64,000 nucleotides of DNA. It comes from Shewanella marinintestina (lineage in GTDB: Bacteria > Pseudomonadota > Gammaproteobacteria > Enterobacterales > Shewanellaceae). The notes below the pieces were generated by a model. It did not search any database. It was not told the origin of the DNA and worked only from the letters and a program-made list of their open reading frames with translations. The stretch is from assembly GCF_023283845.1 (NCBI RefSeq), contig NZ_JAKILC010000001.1, forward strand, positions 124,001-188,000, written 5' to 3'. A program made the translations under genes and the position numbers. Within the stretch, counting starts at the first letter, position 1, and the number at the start of each line of letters is the position of its first letter. Shown piece after piece: positions 29,618 through 39,180 of the stretch.

Positions 29618-31795
29618 CTAATCGTTTAATCCTCGGCGAATAAGTAAATTATCAATATTGGGCTGCTTACCTGTGTAGTTGATATAATCTTGCATTAAAT
29701 CTTGGCTATTTCCTTTTGAAAGAATCGCTTCTCGGAATTTATTACCATTTTCAAGAGAAAGCCCTCCATTACTATCCATATAAGAAAAAGCATCTGCCGC
29801 TAGTACTTCTGTCCATAAATAAGCGTAATAACCTGCTGAATAGCCGCCGCTAAAACTGTGACTAAAATAACTGGTTTTATACCTTGCTGGCACCGTCGCA
29901 TAATCAATACCGTGCTTAGCCAATACTTTATGCTCAAAGTCTGAAACGTTTTCAATCGGCGTGTCTACGCTAATCGAGTGCCACTCAAGGTCAAGAAGTG
30001 CAGCAGCAAGGTACTCTGTTGTATCATGGCCTTGATTAAACTTATGTGATTTAAGCACTTTATCTAGCAGCGGTTTAGGGATAGGCTCACCTGTTTGATA
30101 ATGTTTTGCGTAATGTGAGATAACCACAGGGTTGATATCCCAGTCCTCGTTAAACTGAGATGGGAACTCTACAAAGTCTCTTGCCGTAGCAGTACCCGCA
30201 ACACTTGGGTATTCAACCTTAGAAAACAGCCCATGGACTGCGTGACCAAACTCGTGAAACATGGTGGTTACTTCATCAAAAGTCATCAATGTCGGACTGC
30301 CAACAGAAGGCTTTGGAATATTTAGAGCGTTGTAAACAACAGGTTTATTACCTAACAAACCAGATTGAGTTACAAATTCGTCCATCCAAGCGCCGCCGTT
30401 TTTACCCGGCCTTGCATAGGGATCTAAATAAAAAAGACCAATGGAGCTTGCGTCTTTATCGAACACTTCAAATGCCTTAACATCGTCATTCCAAACAGGT
30501 AGATCAGGACGAGGCTTGAACTCTATGCCATAAAGCTTATGCATCGCATAGAACAATCCATCATTAAGAACACGATTAAATTCAAAGTAAGGTTTCAACT
30601 GGCTTTCATCGAGATCAAATTTTTGTTGGCGTACTTTTTCAGCGTAAAAAGCCCAGTCCCAAGGCTGCAGTTTAAAGCTTGTCCCTTGCATGACTCTTTG
30701 TTGTTTGGTGATTTCTTGTTGTATATCTTGCGATTCTAACTCCGCTTTAGCGATGGCCTTTGGTACCAAGGAATCTAAGATCTCAAATACTGCAGCCGGT
30801 TTTTGTGCCATCTGATCGGCAACCGCATAAGCAGCCCACGTTTGGTAACCGAGTAATGTCGCTTTCTCCGCGCGAAGTTTCGCTATCTCGATAGCTAAAG
30901 GTCCATTAACATCTATCGCGCGATTAGCTGATGCATGCCATATTTGTTGACGTAACTCGCGGTTAGTTAATTGCGATAATATCGGCTGCCTTGTGGTGTT
31001 AACGAGGGTTATCATATACCCCGTTTTTCCTGCCGATGTCGCCGCTCGCTTAAGCGCCGCTATATCGTCAACAGAGAGTCCATCTAGCTGTGCAATATCA
31101 CTTACCATAATCGCGTCATTTTCAAATGACTTGAGAACATTCTGTGAATATTCAGCAGTTTTATTGGCTAGCGCTGCATTAATAATACGAACTCGAGCTT
31201 GCTCATCGATGGAAAGCTTAGCGCCTGCTCGAACAAATTTATTATAGTAAATAGCTGTTAGTCGTTGCTGCTCTGGCGTTAATAATGATTGCTTTTTATA
31301 AACAGTTTCAATTCTAGAGAAGAGAGCTTGATTAAGATAAATATTGTCGGTATGCCGCGTCAGCTCTGGAGTGATTTGAGCTTGGATCTTCTGCATCTCA
31401 TCATCAGAGTTTAATCCTAATAAGCCAAAAAAAATCCGCGAGACTTGATTAAGCTCTTGGCCCGAGGCTTCCATTGCTACAATGGTATTATCAAAATTGG
31501 CCAAGGATGGATTATTAATGATCGCATCTATCTGTTCATCATGCAGTTGCATACCCACTTTAAAAGCTGGTAAATAATCACTGTTATTAATTTTATCGAA
31601 TTGGGGAGCGTGGTCTTGTAACGGACTTGGATAAAGCAACACGTTTTGGATTGGTATTACTGCAGTTTGGACCGCATTAGTTAGGTTTAGCTTTCTAGCC
31701 TTAACCGCATCAGTTGACTCTACAGTGCAGCCAGATAATACAAATGACATCCCTGTAGCCAGGGCAATCCCCAGGGTGATATGATTTTTACGCAT
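29618..31795 (-). CDS. M3-family zinc metallopeptidase (peptidyl-dipeptidase-like), lipoprotein
   Basis: A 725-aa thimet-oligopeptidase family enzyme, closest in pattern to peptidyl-dipeptidase Dcp. The zinc site HEFGHAVHG is intact in MFHEFGHAVHGLFSKV, and the C-terminal substrate block YSAGYYAYLWTEVLAADAF is present. Unusually it begins with a lipoprotein signal, MRKNHITLGIALATG..., with lipobox LSGC and acylated C23 followed by TVE, so it should be anchored to the outer membrane. It probably trims peptides outside the cytoplasm. ATG start with AAGGAGA upstream. Confidence 0.9.
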   Translation of the reverse strand: MRKNHITLGIALATGMSFVLSGCTVESTDAVKARKLNLTNAVQTAVIPIQNVLLYPSPLQDHAPQFDKINNSDYLPAFKVGMQLHDEQIDAIINNPSLANFDNTIVAMEASGQELNQVSRIFFGLLGLNSDDEMQKIQAQITPELTRHTDNIYLNQALFSRIETVYKKQSLLTPEQQRLTAIYYNKFVRAGAKLSIDEQARVRIINAALANKTAEYSQNVLKSFENDAIMVSDIAQLDGLSVDDIAALKRAATSAGKTGYMITLVNTTRQPILSQLTNRELRQQIWHASANRAIDVNGPLAIEIAKLRAEKATLLGYQTWAAYAVADQMAQKPAAVFEILDSLVPKAIAKAELESQDIQQEITKQQRVMQGTSFKLQPWDWAFYAEKVRQQKFDLDESQLKPYFEFNRVLNDGLFYAMHKLYGIEFKPRPDLPVWNDDVKAFEVFDKDASSIGLFYLDPYARPGKNGGAWMDEFVTQSGLLGNKPVVYNALNIPKPSVGSPTLMTFDEVTTMFHEFGHAVHGLFSKVEYPSVAGTATARDFVEFPSQFNEDWDINPVVISHYAKHYQTGEPIPKPLLDKVLKSHKFNQGHDTTEYLAAALLDLEWHSISVDTPIENVSDFEHKVLAKHGIDYATVPARYKTSYFSHSFSGGYSAGYYAYLWTEVLAADAFSYMDSNGGLSLENGNKFREAILSKGNSQDLMQDYINYTGKQPNIDNLLIRRGLND

Positions 31796-31970
31796 ATAGA
31801 TCTCCTTCTTTTTTGAGTTATTCTGTCGTTATATTTCTTCTGATTACGCTCTCATAACTGACTCATTAGTAACGGGACACATCATGTATTCCCGTCCTAA
31901 AAATCAACTTAAGTAAGAACCCGTTTATGGGTTATTCCAGTGTTTAATGTGTGAAAGGCGTTTGCGCCAC

Positions 31971-32897
31971 TTATTGAAAATCCAGCGCCATGGTGATACT
32001 TAGCGCTGTTATGGTAAGAATTGAAAAACCAAAAACTTGTCTCGCCCACGTTTGTAAGTTAATTCCTTGCCGATAACCTTTTAGCGCCATCGCCAGCCAC
32101 CATAAGCTGGTAGCACAAGTAACGGCCATAAAGGTTATTCCGGTATACCCAGTTAATGGCAGTAAGCTACTGACCAAAGCAAAAACTGCTATATAAAGCA
32201 CAATATGCAATTTAGCTTTGGTCATGCCTTTAGCTATGGGTAAAACGGGGATTTTTGCAGCAAGGTAGTCGTCATATCGGAAAATAGCTATCGCATATGA
32301 ATGCGGCATCTGCCAAAGACTAAACATCACTAACAAGATAACCGCGCCAATATCCAACTTACCTGTAACCGCGCAGTAGCCAACTACTGGAGGCACAGCC
32401 CCAGAGAAACTGCCGACTAATGTGCCGTAGACCGAACGACGTTTCATGTACAGGCTATAGAAACCCACATAAACTAGGTAACCTACGGCAGCAAACAATA
32501 AAGCGGTTGCATTGGTGAAATACGCCAAAGCCCAAAATCCTGCTACACCAAGTAAGCCAGCCAATGCCAATATGCTACCTAACGACGCCTCGCCAGTAGC
32601 AGTCACCCGATTACACGTACGCTGCATTTTTACGTCGATATCTCGGTCAATACAGTTATTCACCGCGCAACCTGACGCAACGACTAAAGACAATCCGATT
32701 AGAGTTGCCAGCATCAAGCCCACATTGACATCCCCTTTTGCTGCCAGCAAAAAGCCTCCAGCAACAGAAATTAAATTTCCAAGAATGATCCCAGGCTTAG
32801 TGATTTGGACATAACCTAATAGATTCGCCTTATAGCGAGTTAATACAGAAGGTGGCGTAGTCAACGGTGTTGATATCAACTGACTTATATTTTTCAT
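31971..32897 (-). CDS. cyoE: Heme O synthase (protoheme IX farnesyltransferase) CyoE
   Basis: CyoE farnesylates heme B to heme O, the cofactor of the bo3 quinol oxidase encoded upstream. This UbiA-family enzyme has about nine helices. The prenyl-diphosphate motif is [18 protein letters not shown], and the second acidic loop contains [15 protein letters not shown] place the start at the ATG at 32897, eight bases after GAGA; an upstream TTG (32903) is less likely. Last gene of the cyo operon. Length is about 308 aa. Confidence 0.95.
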   Translation of the reverse strand: MKNISQLISTPLTTPPSVLTRYKANLLGYVQITKPGIILGNLISVAGGFLLAAKGDVNVGLMLATLIGLSLVVASGCAVNNCIDRDIDVKMQRTCNRVTATGEASLGSILALAGLLGVAGFWALAYFTNATALLFAAVGYLVYVGFYSLYMKRRSVYGTLVGSFSGAVPPVVGYCAVTGKLDIGAVILLVMFSLWQMPHSYAIAIFRYDDYLAAKIPVLPIAKGMTKAKLHIVLYIAVFALVSSLLPLTGYTGITFMAVTCATSLWWLAMALKGYRQGINLQTWARQVFGFSILTITALSITMALDFQ

Positions 32898-32910
32898 TAT
32901 CAATTTCTCG

Positions 32911-33246
32911 CTACATCATCAATGCATTCGCAGCGTAGATAATCCACACTGACAAGCCTACGACCATGACAATAACCAAGGCTGTAAATAGGAATGAGAA
33001 TGTATTGAGGCGACCCTTTGTCGAAAAATCCAAATGCAAAAAATACTTTAGATGCACAACGATTTGTACGATAGCCGTTACAAGCACAACCGCAATGGTG
33101 ATCTGCTTATCAAATGGCGCCTTCATCACCGACCAAAAAGGAATGGCGGTTAAGATGATCGACAGCACAAAGCCGATTAAGTAGGACTTAATCTCCATAT
33201 AAATTGAATCAACTTGCTCGATATTATTCAACTTTGATTGGCTCAT
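32911..33246 (-). CDS. cyoD: Cytochrome bo3 quinol oxidase subunit IV CyoD
   Basis: A small 111-aa subunit with three membrane helices that helps assemble the oxidase. The family pattern [18 protein letters not shown]...[12 protein letters not shown] is clear. The start is the ATG at 33246, which overlaps the cyoC stop as ATGA. A longer upstream frame inside cyoC is not needed. Confidence 0.93.
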   Translation of the reverse strand: MSQSKLNNIEQVDSIYMEIKSYLIGFVLSIILTAIPFWSVMKAPFDKQITIAVVLVTAIVQIVVHLKYFLHLDFSTKGRLNTFSFLFTALVIVMVVGLSVWIIYAANALMM

Positions 33247-33872
33247 GAAATAACCCCTAATAAATACACAAGCGTAAAGACGCAGATCCAAACAATATCC
33301 AGAAAGTGCCAAAACAGACTTAAACAATTTAAGCGGGTAATACTGCGATTATTTAGACCCGTTTTTAGTATTTCGACCATCATAATGGCCATCCAAATTA
33401 GCCCAGCTGTAACATGTAAACCATGCAAGCCAACCAGCGCAAAAAATGAGGATAAAAACGCACTCCGCTGGGGACCATGGCCAGCCATAATCAAATGGTG
33501 AAACTCATACACCTCCATACCAATAAATACGCAGCCCAACGCAAAAGTCACTAACAACCAACTTAAGGTGGCTATACGCTTATTGCGTTTGGCACAAATA
33601 AAAGCGAACCCAAAGGTAATACTGCTAAATAACAGGGAGAGGGTTTCAACTAACACAAAGTTCAATTCAAATATGTCTTTACCTGACACACCGCCATCTG
33701 TATTCATGTACAGCACTGCATACGTTGCAAATACTGACGCAAATAAAATGCAATCCGTCATCAAGTAAAGCCAAAAGCCAAACAGTTTTGTATCATCGCT
33801 ATCATGATGCTCAACCGGATCAGCAGATAACACTTGTTGCGTCATACGCTCCGTTGCGATCTCCATATTCAT
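33243..33872 (-). CDS. cyoC: Cytochrome bo3 quinol oxidase subunit III CyoC
   Basis: A 209-aa heme-copper oxidase subunit III with five helices. Typical sequence includes [47 protein letters not shown] and [14 protein letters not shown]. It overlaps both neighbours by 4 nt (ATGA), as expected for an operon translated in sequence. No catalytic metal centres are expected. Confidence 0.95.
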   Translation of the reverse strand: MNMEIATERMTQQVLSADPVEHHDSDDTKLFGFWLYLMTDCILFASVFATYAVLYMNTDGGVSGKDIFELNFVLVETLSLLFSSITFGFAFICAKRNKRIATLSWLLVTFALGCVFIGMEVYEFHHLIMAGHGPQRSAFLSSFFALVGLHGLHVTAGLIWMAIMMVEILKTGLNNRSITRLNCLSLFWHFLDIVWICVFTLVYLLGVIS

Positions 33873-35854
33873 ACAGCCCCCTTTGCTACGGCATCTAAGT
33901 GCGCAGTCTCAATTGCGGTGATCTCATCACCTTGAACGTAATAATCGTGTCCATTGTTATAAGCTCTAACGAGGAAAACGATAAAGGCGCCCATCAAACC
34001 AGCAATAGCTAGCCAGAGAATGTGCCACACAGCAGCAAAACCTGCGGCGGTCAGTGCGAGCGCGATTAACACACCACAAGCGGTATTTTTTGGCATATGG
34101 ATTGGTTGGTATTGTGCGTAACGCTGGTAAGCGATGCCTTTTTCTTTCATATCTGTAAATGCATCGATATCAGAAACCCTTGGGGTTACTGCAAAATTAT
34201 AGAACTGAGGCGGTGAAGCTATTGACCATTCAAGTGTATGCCCGTTCCAAGGGTCACCAGTAGTATCAAGGTTTTGCTCGCGGTCACGAAAGCTCACATA
34301 GAGCTGAACAAACTGCAAAACAATACCAGCAAAAATGATAAACGCGCCCACTGCGGCAAAGTAGATCCAGAAATTCCAATCCGGGTTATCGGTGTGGCTA
34401 ATTCGACGTGTCATACCTAAGAAACCAAGGACATACAAAGGCATAAAAGCAACGTAAAAACCAACTTGCCAACACCAGAATGAGGCCTTTCCTAAACGTT
34501 CATTTAAGGTAAAGCCCATTGCTTTTGGGAACCAATAAGCAAATCCGGCTAAATAGCCAAACACAGCGCCGCCCACAATAGTGTTATGAAAATGCGCAAT
34601 CAAAAACAGACTATTGTGCAATACATAATCAGCACCCGGCAGTGCTAGCAGCACACCAGTCATGCCGCCAATGGTAAAGGTGGTCATAAAACCTAAGGTC
34701 CATAACACGGGTACTGTCACTCGGAGACGGCCACGATAAATGGTAAATAACCAGTTAAATAACTTCACCCCAGTCGGTACAGCAATAACCATGGTCATCA
34801 CCCCAAAAAAGGCATTGACATTAGCGCTAGACCCCATAGTAAAGAAGTGATGTAACCAAACAATAAAGCCTAAAATAGAGATAGCACCGCTCGCCCAAAC
34901 CATTGACTTATAGCCAAATAAACGTTTTGAGGTAAAGGTCGAAATTACTTCAGAGAAAATACCAAAGGCCGGTAAAATAAGAATATAGACCTCAGGGTGT
35001 CCCCATGCCCAAAATAAGTTGATGTACATCATGGCGTTACCGCCACCGGCATTGGTGAAAAAGTGAAAATCCATATAACGATCAAGCGTTAGCATTGCCA
35101 ACAACGCCGTCAAGATTGGAAATGAGGCCACAATTAAGATGTTGGCCCAAGTGCAGGTCCAAGTGAAAATAGGCATCTGCATCAACTTCATGCCCGGTGC
35201 ACGCATTTTCAATACTGTGGCAATAAAGTTAACGCCTGTTAGGGTCGTTCCTATGCCGGAGATCTGCAGCGCCCAGATATAATAATCAACTCCGACTCCT
35301 GGACTAAATGCCAATTCAGACAAAGGTGGATAAGCTACCCAGCCCGTTTTGGCAAACTCACCTAAACCCAGTGAGATATTGATCAAAACCGCACCAGAGG
35401 CGGTAAGCCAGAAACTTAAATTGTTTAAAAATGGGAAGGCCACATCACGAGCACCAATTTGTAGTGGCACCACTAGGTTCATCAGACCAATCATAAATGG
35501 CATAGCCATAAAAATGATCATAATCACCCCATGAGCAGTGAAGATTTGATCATAGTGCTCTGGTGGTAAGTACCCCGCTGCGCCGTTAGTAGCAAGCGCC
35601 TGCTGGGTTCGCATCATAATGGCATCAGAAAATCCTCTGATCAGCATGACCATAGCCAATACGATGTACATAATCCCTAAACGTTTATGGTCAACAGAAG
35701 TGAACCAATCATTCCATAGCACGTTCCACTTTTTATATTTAGTAATAAGACCTGCAATCACAATCCCAATAACGGCTACGGCTGCTAATGTCACCATAAT
35801 AATAGGTTCGTGATACGGTATAGACTCTAAAGTGAGCTTTCCAAAAATAGACAT
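33869..35854 (-). CDS. cyoB: Cytochrome bo3 quinol oxidase subunit I CyoB
   Basis: The catalytic proton-pumping subunit (661 aa) reducing O2 with electrons from ubiquinol. It has the heme and copper ligands [15 protein letters not shown] (with the cross-linked histidine-tyrosine pair), [10 protein letters not shown] for the CuB histidines, and [10 protein letters not shown] for the heme histidines. The N-terminal motif [24 protein letters not shown] is CyoB-like. It begins 2 bp after the cyoA stop. Confidence 0.97.
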   Translation of the reverse strand: MSIFGKLTLESIPYHEPIIMVTLAAVAVIGIVIAGLITKYKKWNVLWNDWFTSVDHKRLGIMYIVLAMVMLIRGFSDAIMMRTQQALATNGAAGYLPPEHYDQIFTAHGVIMIIFMAMPFMIGLMNLVVPLQIGARDVAFPFLNNLSFWLTASGAVLINISLGLGEFAKTGWVAYPPLSELAFSPGVGVDYYIWALQISGIGTTLTGVNFIATVLKMRAPGMKLMQMPIFTWTCTWANILIVASFPILTALLAMLTLDRYMDFHFFTNAGGGNAMMYINLFWAWGHPEVYILILPAFGIFSEVISTFTSKRLFGYKSMVWASGAISILGFIVWLHHFFTMGSSANVNAFFGVMTMVIAVPTGVKLFNWLFTIYRGRLRVTVPVLWTLGFMTTFTIGGMTGVLLALPGADYVLHNSLFLIAHFHNTIVGGAVFGYLAGFAYWFPKAMGFTLNERLGKASFWCWQVGFYVAFMPLYVLGFLGMTRRISHTDNPDWNFWIYFAAVGAFIIFAGIVLQFVQLYVSFRDREQNLDTTGDPWNGHTLEWSIASPPQFYNFAVTPRVSDIDAFTDMKEKGIAYQRYAQYQPIHMPKNTACGVLIALALTAAGFAAVWHILWLAIAGLMGAFIVFLVRAYNNGHDYYVQGDEITAIETAHLDAVAKGAV

Positions 35855-35856
35855 GG

Positions 35857-36759
35857 TTACTTTGACTCCCCATGTTTAGCGGGCATATGCCCTGAATGTT
35901 GTGACATATCCATGCTGGGTTCCATGTACATATATTGCATAACGATATGGTTGAACATGCCTTTACTCGCGTGGCCATAATATTGAACGGGATTGTTTTC
36001 ACTCGGTTTAGCCAACAGCAGGTAACTTTGCTCGTCCAGTTTTAGATCATGACTTTTCACCTTAGCAACCCAAGCATCGAACTCTTCAGGAGTCGCTGTG
36101 GCTATCGCTTTAAATTTCATTCCTGCGAAACCAGCACCACTGTAATTGGCAGAAATACCATTGAATGTCCCAGCTTCGTTGGCGATTAAATGCAGCTGAG
36201 TTGCCATACCCGCCATTGAATAAATTTGACTACCTAGTTGCGGAATGAAAAATGAGTTCATCGCGGTATCAGAAGTTATTTTAAAATTAACCGGAACATT
36301 GGCAGGAAAAGCCAATTCATTAACAGAAGCGATCCCCAGTTCAGGGTAGATAAATAACCATTTCCAATTAAGCGAAACCACTTCTACCTCAATGGGCGTA
36401 GCTTCGTGTTTTAATGGTTTGTAGGGATCAAGTTCATGGGTGGATACCCAAGTAATGACGCCTAAAATTACAACAATAACTATGGGGACGAACCACACGA
36501 CAGTTTCTATCAGTGTTGAATGAGCCCATTTAGGCGTGTATATCTCGTGATCTCGACCGTCGCGATATTTCCATGCAAAAAACAACGTCATGAAAATAAC
36601 CGGAATGACAACAATCAACATTAGCAGCGTGGCAATAACAATGAGGTTTTTCTCATCGATACCTATTTGTCCCTTAGGATCTAACACGCCGCCTGCGCAG
36701 CCACTAAGCAATATCGAAAATATTGCCAAAGTCGCTTTACTCAAACTTTTAATAAACAA
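35857..36759 (-). CDS. cyoA: Cytochrome bo3 quinol oxidase subunit II CyoA (lipoprotein)
   Basis: Subunit II (300 aa), which contacts the quinol oxidase core and has a periplasmic cupredoxin domain. The N-terminal signal ends in the lipobox LSGC with C21, as in E. coli CyoA. Two helices follow (about 40-62 and 85-105). The CuA-binding cysteine pair of cytochrome c oxidases is absent, so this is the quinol type. The start is TTG, supported by GAGGA eight bases upstream. First gene of the cyo operon. Confidence 0.95.
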   Translation of the reverse strand: MFIKSLSKATLAIFSILLSGCAGGVLDPKGQIGIDEKNLIVIATLLMLIVVIPVIFMTLFFAWKYRDGRDHEIYTPKWAHSTLIETVVWFVPIVIVVILGVITWVSTHELDPYKPLKHEATPIEVEVVSLNWKWLFIYPELGIASVNELAFPANVPVNFKITSDTAMNSFFIPQLGSQIYSMAGMATQLHLIANEAGTFNGISANYSGAGFAGMKFKAIATATPEEFDAWVAKVKSHDLKLDEQSYLLLAKPSENNPVQYYGHASKGMFNHIVMQYMYMEPSMDMSQHSGHMPAKHGESK

Positions 36760-36992
36760 AGGAAGATTCCTCTAACCTTAAAGCTTTATCTCTCTGTAGA
36801 CAGGACAACACTTGCACTACAGCATTGGCTATTATCTTTATCACGCAGTTATAGCCATGCTTAATACGCACAGGTATGACCATGTATATTTATGATTTTA
36901 TTTGATAATAGCTATGTGCTAAAAAACAAAAAGCCAAAGCGACTCTTAATCTTTTATCAACAAATTAAAGGTGTGTCTCTAAATAATAGAAT

Positions 36993-37385
36993 TTACAAAC
37001 ACTGAGAAAAGTAAGGTGGAGCGCGGCAACCATGTGCGACAGCCACTTGTGAGGAAGTTGGGGCAAGGTGCGTAATTGGCGTTTGCTTGTGGATCAGGAG
37101 ATCGTTCAGCAGTTTATGAATATAGCGAACGAGGCGCCATAATTGTTCGACAACGATTGGGTTAGTCAGCAGTAAACTGGCAAAACTAACGCCCAAACAT
37201 TCTAAAATAAAGCTGTCACCTAGCGCGATTAATTCACTAACATCAACCAATGCGCCAAGACTTTCTGAGAATAAAAGTAAAATCAGCCCATTTACAAACA
37301 GTGAATAACTAACTTTTTTTACATTAGATTCTTCTGTCAAGCGTGACAGTGTCGTAATCCATTGCTGTGAAGAAGTTAATTTCAA
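36993..37385 (-). CDS. Hypothetical membrane protein
   Basis: A 130-aa frame starting at TTG with AGGA six bases upstream. It has two hydrophobic segments near residues 25-42 and 55-75. The C-terminal tail is more polar and holds two cysteines (HGCRAPP and SQCL). I recognise no domain. It lies alone between the cyo operon and the hydrogenase operon. Coding is supported by the ribosome site and membrane pattern only. Confidence 0.45.
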   Translation of the reverse strand: MKLTSSQQWITTLSRLTEESNVKKVSYSLFVNGLILLLFSESLGALVDVSELIALGDSFILECLGVSFASLLLTNPIVVEQLWRLVRYIHKLLNDLLIHKQTPITHLAPTSSQVAVAHGCRAPPYFSQCL

Positions 37386-37833
37386 ACAATATCCTGCTTA
37401 TTGAGTGCCGTTGATAAATGCGAGCAATTCGTTAATGCACTTGTAAAAATTGCACACTATACAGTCAACATTTCATTATTTAAGAGAGTAAGTACGAATC
37501 AAACTTATTAACCGTACCCTCGTAAATGTGGAGAGTAGCAAGAAGCAATCACAAAATGAAAGTCACTTTCTGCTTAAAATGCTTATTTATATTAAATAAA
37601 CCTTAATAAACACACCCAAGATCCAACTCGTTAACGGATTTAACAAAATAAAAACCACTCAACTCTCAAAAAACCCGACCAACCAGACCCAGGTCACGCC
37701 GAGCAACCAGCACAAGTCGAGCACCTCACACTTTAATGAATTAACGCTCAAATAATAGCGCTCCATTACCTAGGCATTTAACAGATTAAGAACTTAAAAC
37801 GATTACAGCGACAGCTAAAAATCAATCAAAAAT

Positions 37834-37849
37834 TGTGAGGTACATCACT
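37834..37849. promoter_or_regulatory. CRP-type site upstream of hyaA
   Basis: TGTGA-GGTACA-TCACT matches TGTGA-N6-TCACA at 9 of 10 half-site positions. It is centred about 162 bp before the start predicted from the FNR-type promoter. Confidence 0.65.
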
Positions 37850-37955
37850 TATTAAGCAGTTTTGGGTCAATTTGTCTAAGGGGATATTATTTTGATGATC
37901 CAGCTCAACTGCTTTAAACCTGCTTTGTGTACTATCCCACAAAGGTCCGTAAAGC

Positions 37956-37969
37956 TTGACGCATATCAA
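37956..37969. promoter_or_regulatory. FNR/EtrA-type site at the hyaA promoter
   Basis: TTGAC-GCAT-ATCAA matches TTGAT-N4-ATCAA at 9 of 10 positions, and the flanks extend the symmetry (C...G). Its centre is about 41.5 bp before a start site predicted near 38004. TAGACT at 37992 would serve as the -10 box. Confidence 0.7.
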
Positions 37970-38041
37970 GAACCATCGCATTTATGAGGCCTAGACTGTT
38001 TTGGTTGAGCAAATTCCTTATAAATAAAAAAAGGTTTAACC

Positions 38042-39178
38042 ATGGAAACACATGAAGCCCTTTATCAGCAAGGTTTAGCGCGAATAGAACAACTTCGCCA
38101 GCTAGAACCACGTGGTGGTGAAACGCTACAGCAAAAAATGCAACAAAACGGTATAACCCGCCGTGACTTTATGAAATGGAGCGCTGCTGTGACTGCAATG
38201 CTCGCTTTGCCACTCCCTTTTAGCACTTTGGTCGCCGAAGCTGCAGAGCTTGCTGATAGAGTGCCACTCGTTTGGTTACACCTCGCCGAATGTACTGGTT
38301 GTTCCGAATCTTTGATCCGTACCGACACCCCCAATCTCGATACCCTTATCTTTAAACATGTTTCACTCGAATACCACGAAACGTTAATGGCCGCAGCAGG
38401 CTGGCAAGCAGAAGAAAACCTTGAGCATGCGCTAAAAGCCTATAAGGGCAATTACCTGCTTGCGGTTGAAGGTGCTGTACCAACCGCTAATAACGGTGCC
38501 TACTTAACGGTAGGCTGTAAAGGCCATACAGGATTACACATAGTTAAAGAAGCCGCAGAAGGTGCGGCAGCGATTATCTCTGTCGGCACCTGCGCCGCCT
38601 TTGGTGGTATTCAAGCGGCAGCACCGAATCCGACTGGTGCCAAAGGTGTTTACGAAGTTGTCGATAAAACCGTGATTAATTTAGGCGGTTGTCCACCGAG
38701 TGAAAAGAATATTGTCGGCACACTGATGTACTTCATTATGTTCGGCAAGCTCCCTGCCCTTGATATGTTTAATCGTCCTAAGTGGGCTTATGGGGCGCGC
38801 GTACATGATAACTGCGAGCGCCGGGGCCGCTTTGATGCCGGCGAATTTGTAGAAGAGTTTGGCGATCAAGGCGCTAAAGATGGTTATTGCTTATATAAAG
38901 TCGGCTGTAAGGGCCCGTACACCTATAACAACTGCCCTACAGAGCGATTCAATCACCACACCAGCTGGCCCGTGCTTGCAGGCCATGGCTGTATTGGCTG
39001 CTCAGAGCCAAGTTTCTGGGATGATATGGCTGACTTTGAAAAACCTTTAGGCAGACAATTACTGCATGGTTTAGATGCCACCAGTGACACCATAGGCGCA
39101 GTTATTTTGGGTGCCACCGCAGTGGGAATTGGCGCGCATGCTGTCGCCAGTATTTTTGCCAAGCCTGAAGAGGAATAA
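38042..39178 (+). CDS. hyaA: [NiFe]-hydrogenase small subunit
   Basis: The electron-transfer subunit carrying three iron-sulfur clusters, exported folded with the large subunit through the Tat pathway. The Tat motif is TRRDFMK (R40-R41), followed by a hydrophobic stretch. The proximal cluster begins at ECTGCSES (C84, C87) with glycine at the middle position. O2-tolerant enzymes have an extra cysteine there, so this looks like a standard oxygen-sensitive type. A C-terminal helix (about 345-370) anchors it to the membrane and cytochrome b. It is 378 aa and starts 2 bp before hyaB would need; ribosome site AAAGG. Confidence 0.96.
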   Translation: METHEALYQQGLARIEQLRQLEPRGGETLQQKMQQNGITRRDFMKWSAAVTAMLALPLPFSTLVAEAAELADRVPLVWLHLAECTGCSESLIRTDTPNLDTLIFKHVSLEYHETLMAAAGWQAEENLEHALKAYKGNYLLAVEGAVPTANNGAYLTVGCKGHTGLHIVKEAAEGAAAIISVGTCAAFGGIQAAAPNPTGAKGVYEVVDKTVINLGGCPPSEKNIVGTLMYFIMFGKLPALDMFNRPKWAYGARVHDNCERRGRFDAGEFVEEFGDQGAKDGYCLYKVGCKGPYTYNNCPTERFNHHTSWPVLAGHGCIGCSEPSFWDDMADFEKPLGRQLLHGLDATSDTIGAVILGATAVGIGAHAVASIFAKPEEE

Positions 39179-39180
39179 TC

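Larger units (their letters stand above)
37386..38041. other. Control region of the hydrogenase operon
   Basis: A 656-bp gene-free stretch. The left two thirds are low in recognisable structure. The last 210 bp hold a near-consensus CRP-type site (37834-37849), an FNR-type site (37956-37969) and a TAGACT -10 candidate at 37992-37997. These are spaced as in a class II FNR-activated promoter. Confidence 0.65.

Noticed and set aside
37893..37909. FNR-like sequence TTGATGATCCAGCTCAA before hyaA
   Set aside because: The half-sites are spaced too far apart for FNR; the site at 37956 fits better.
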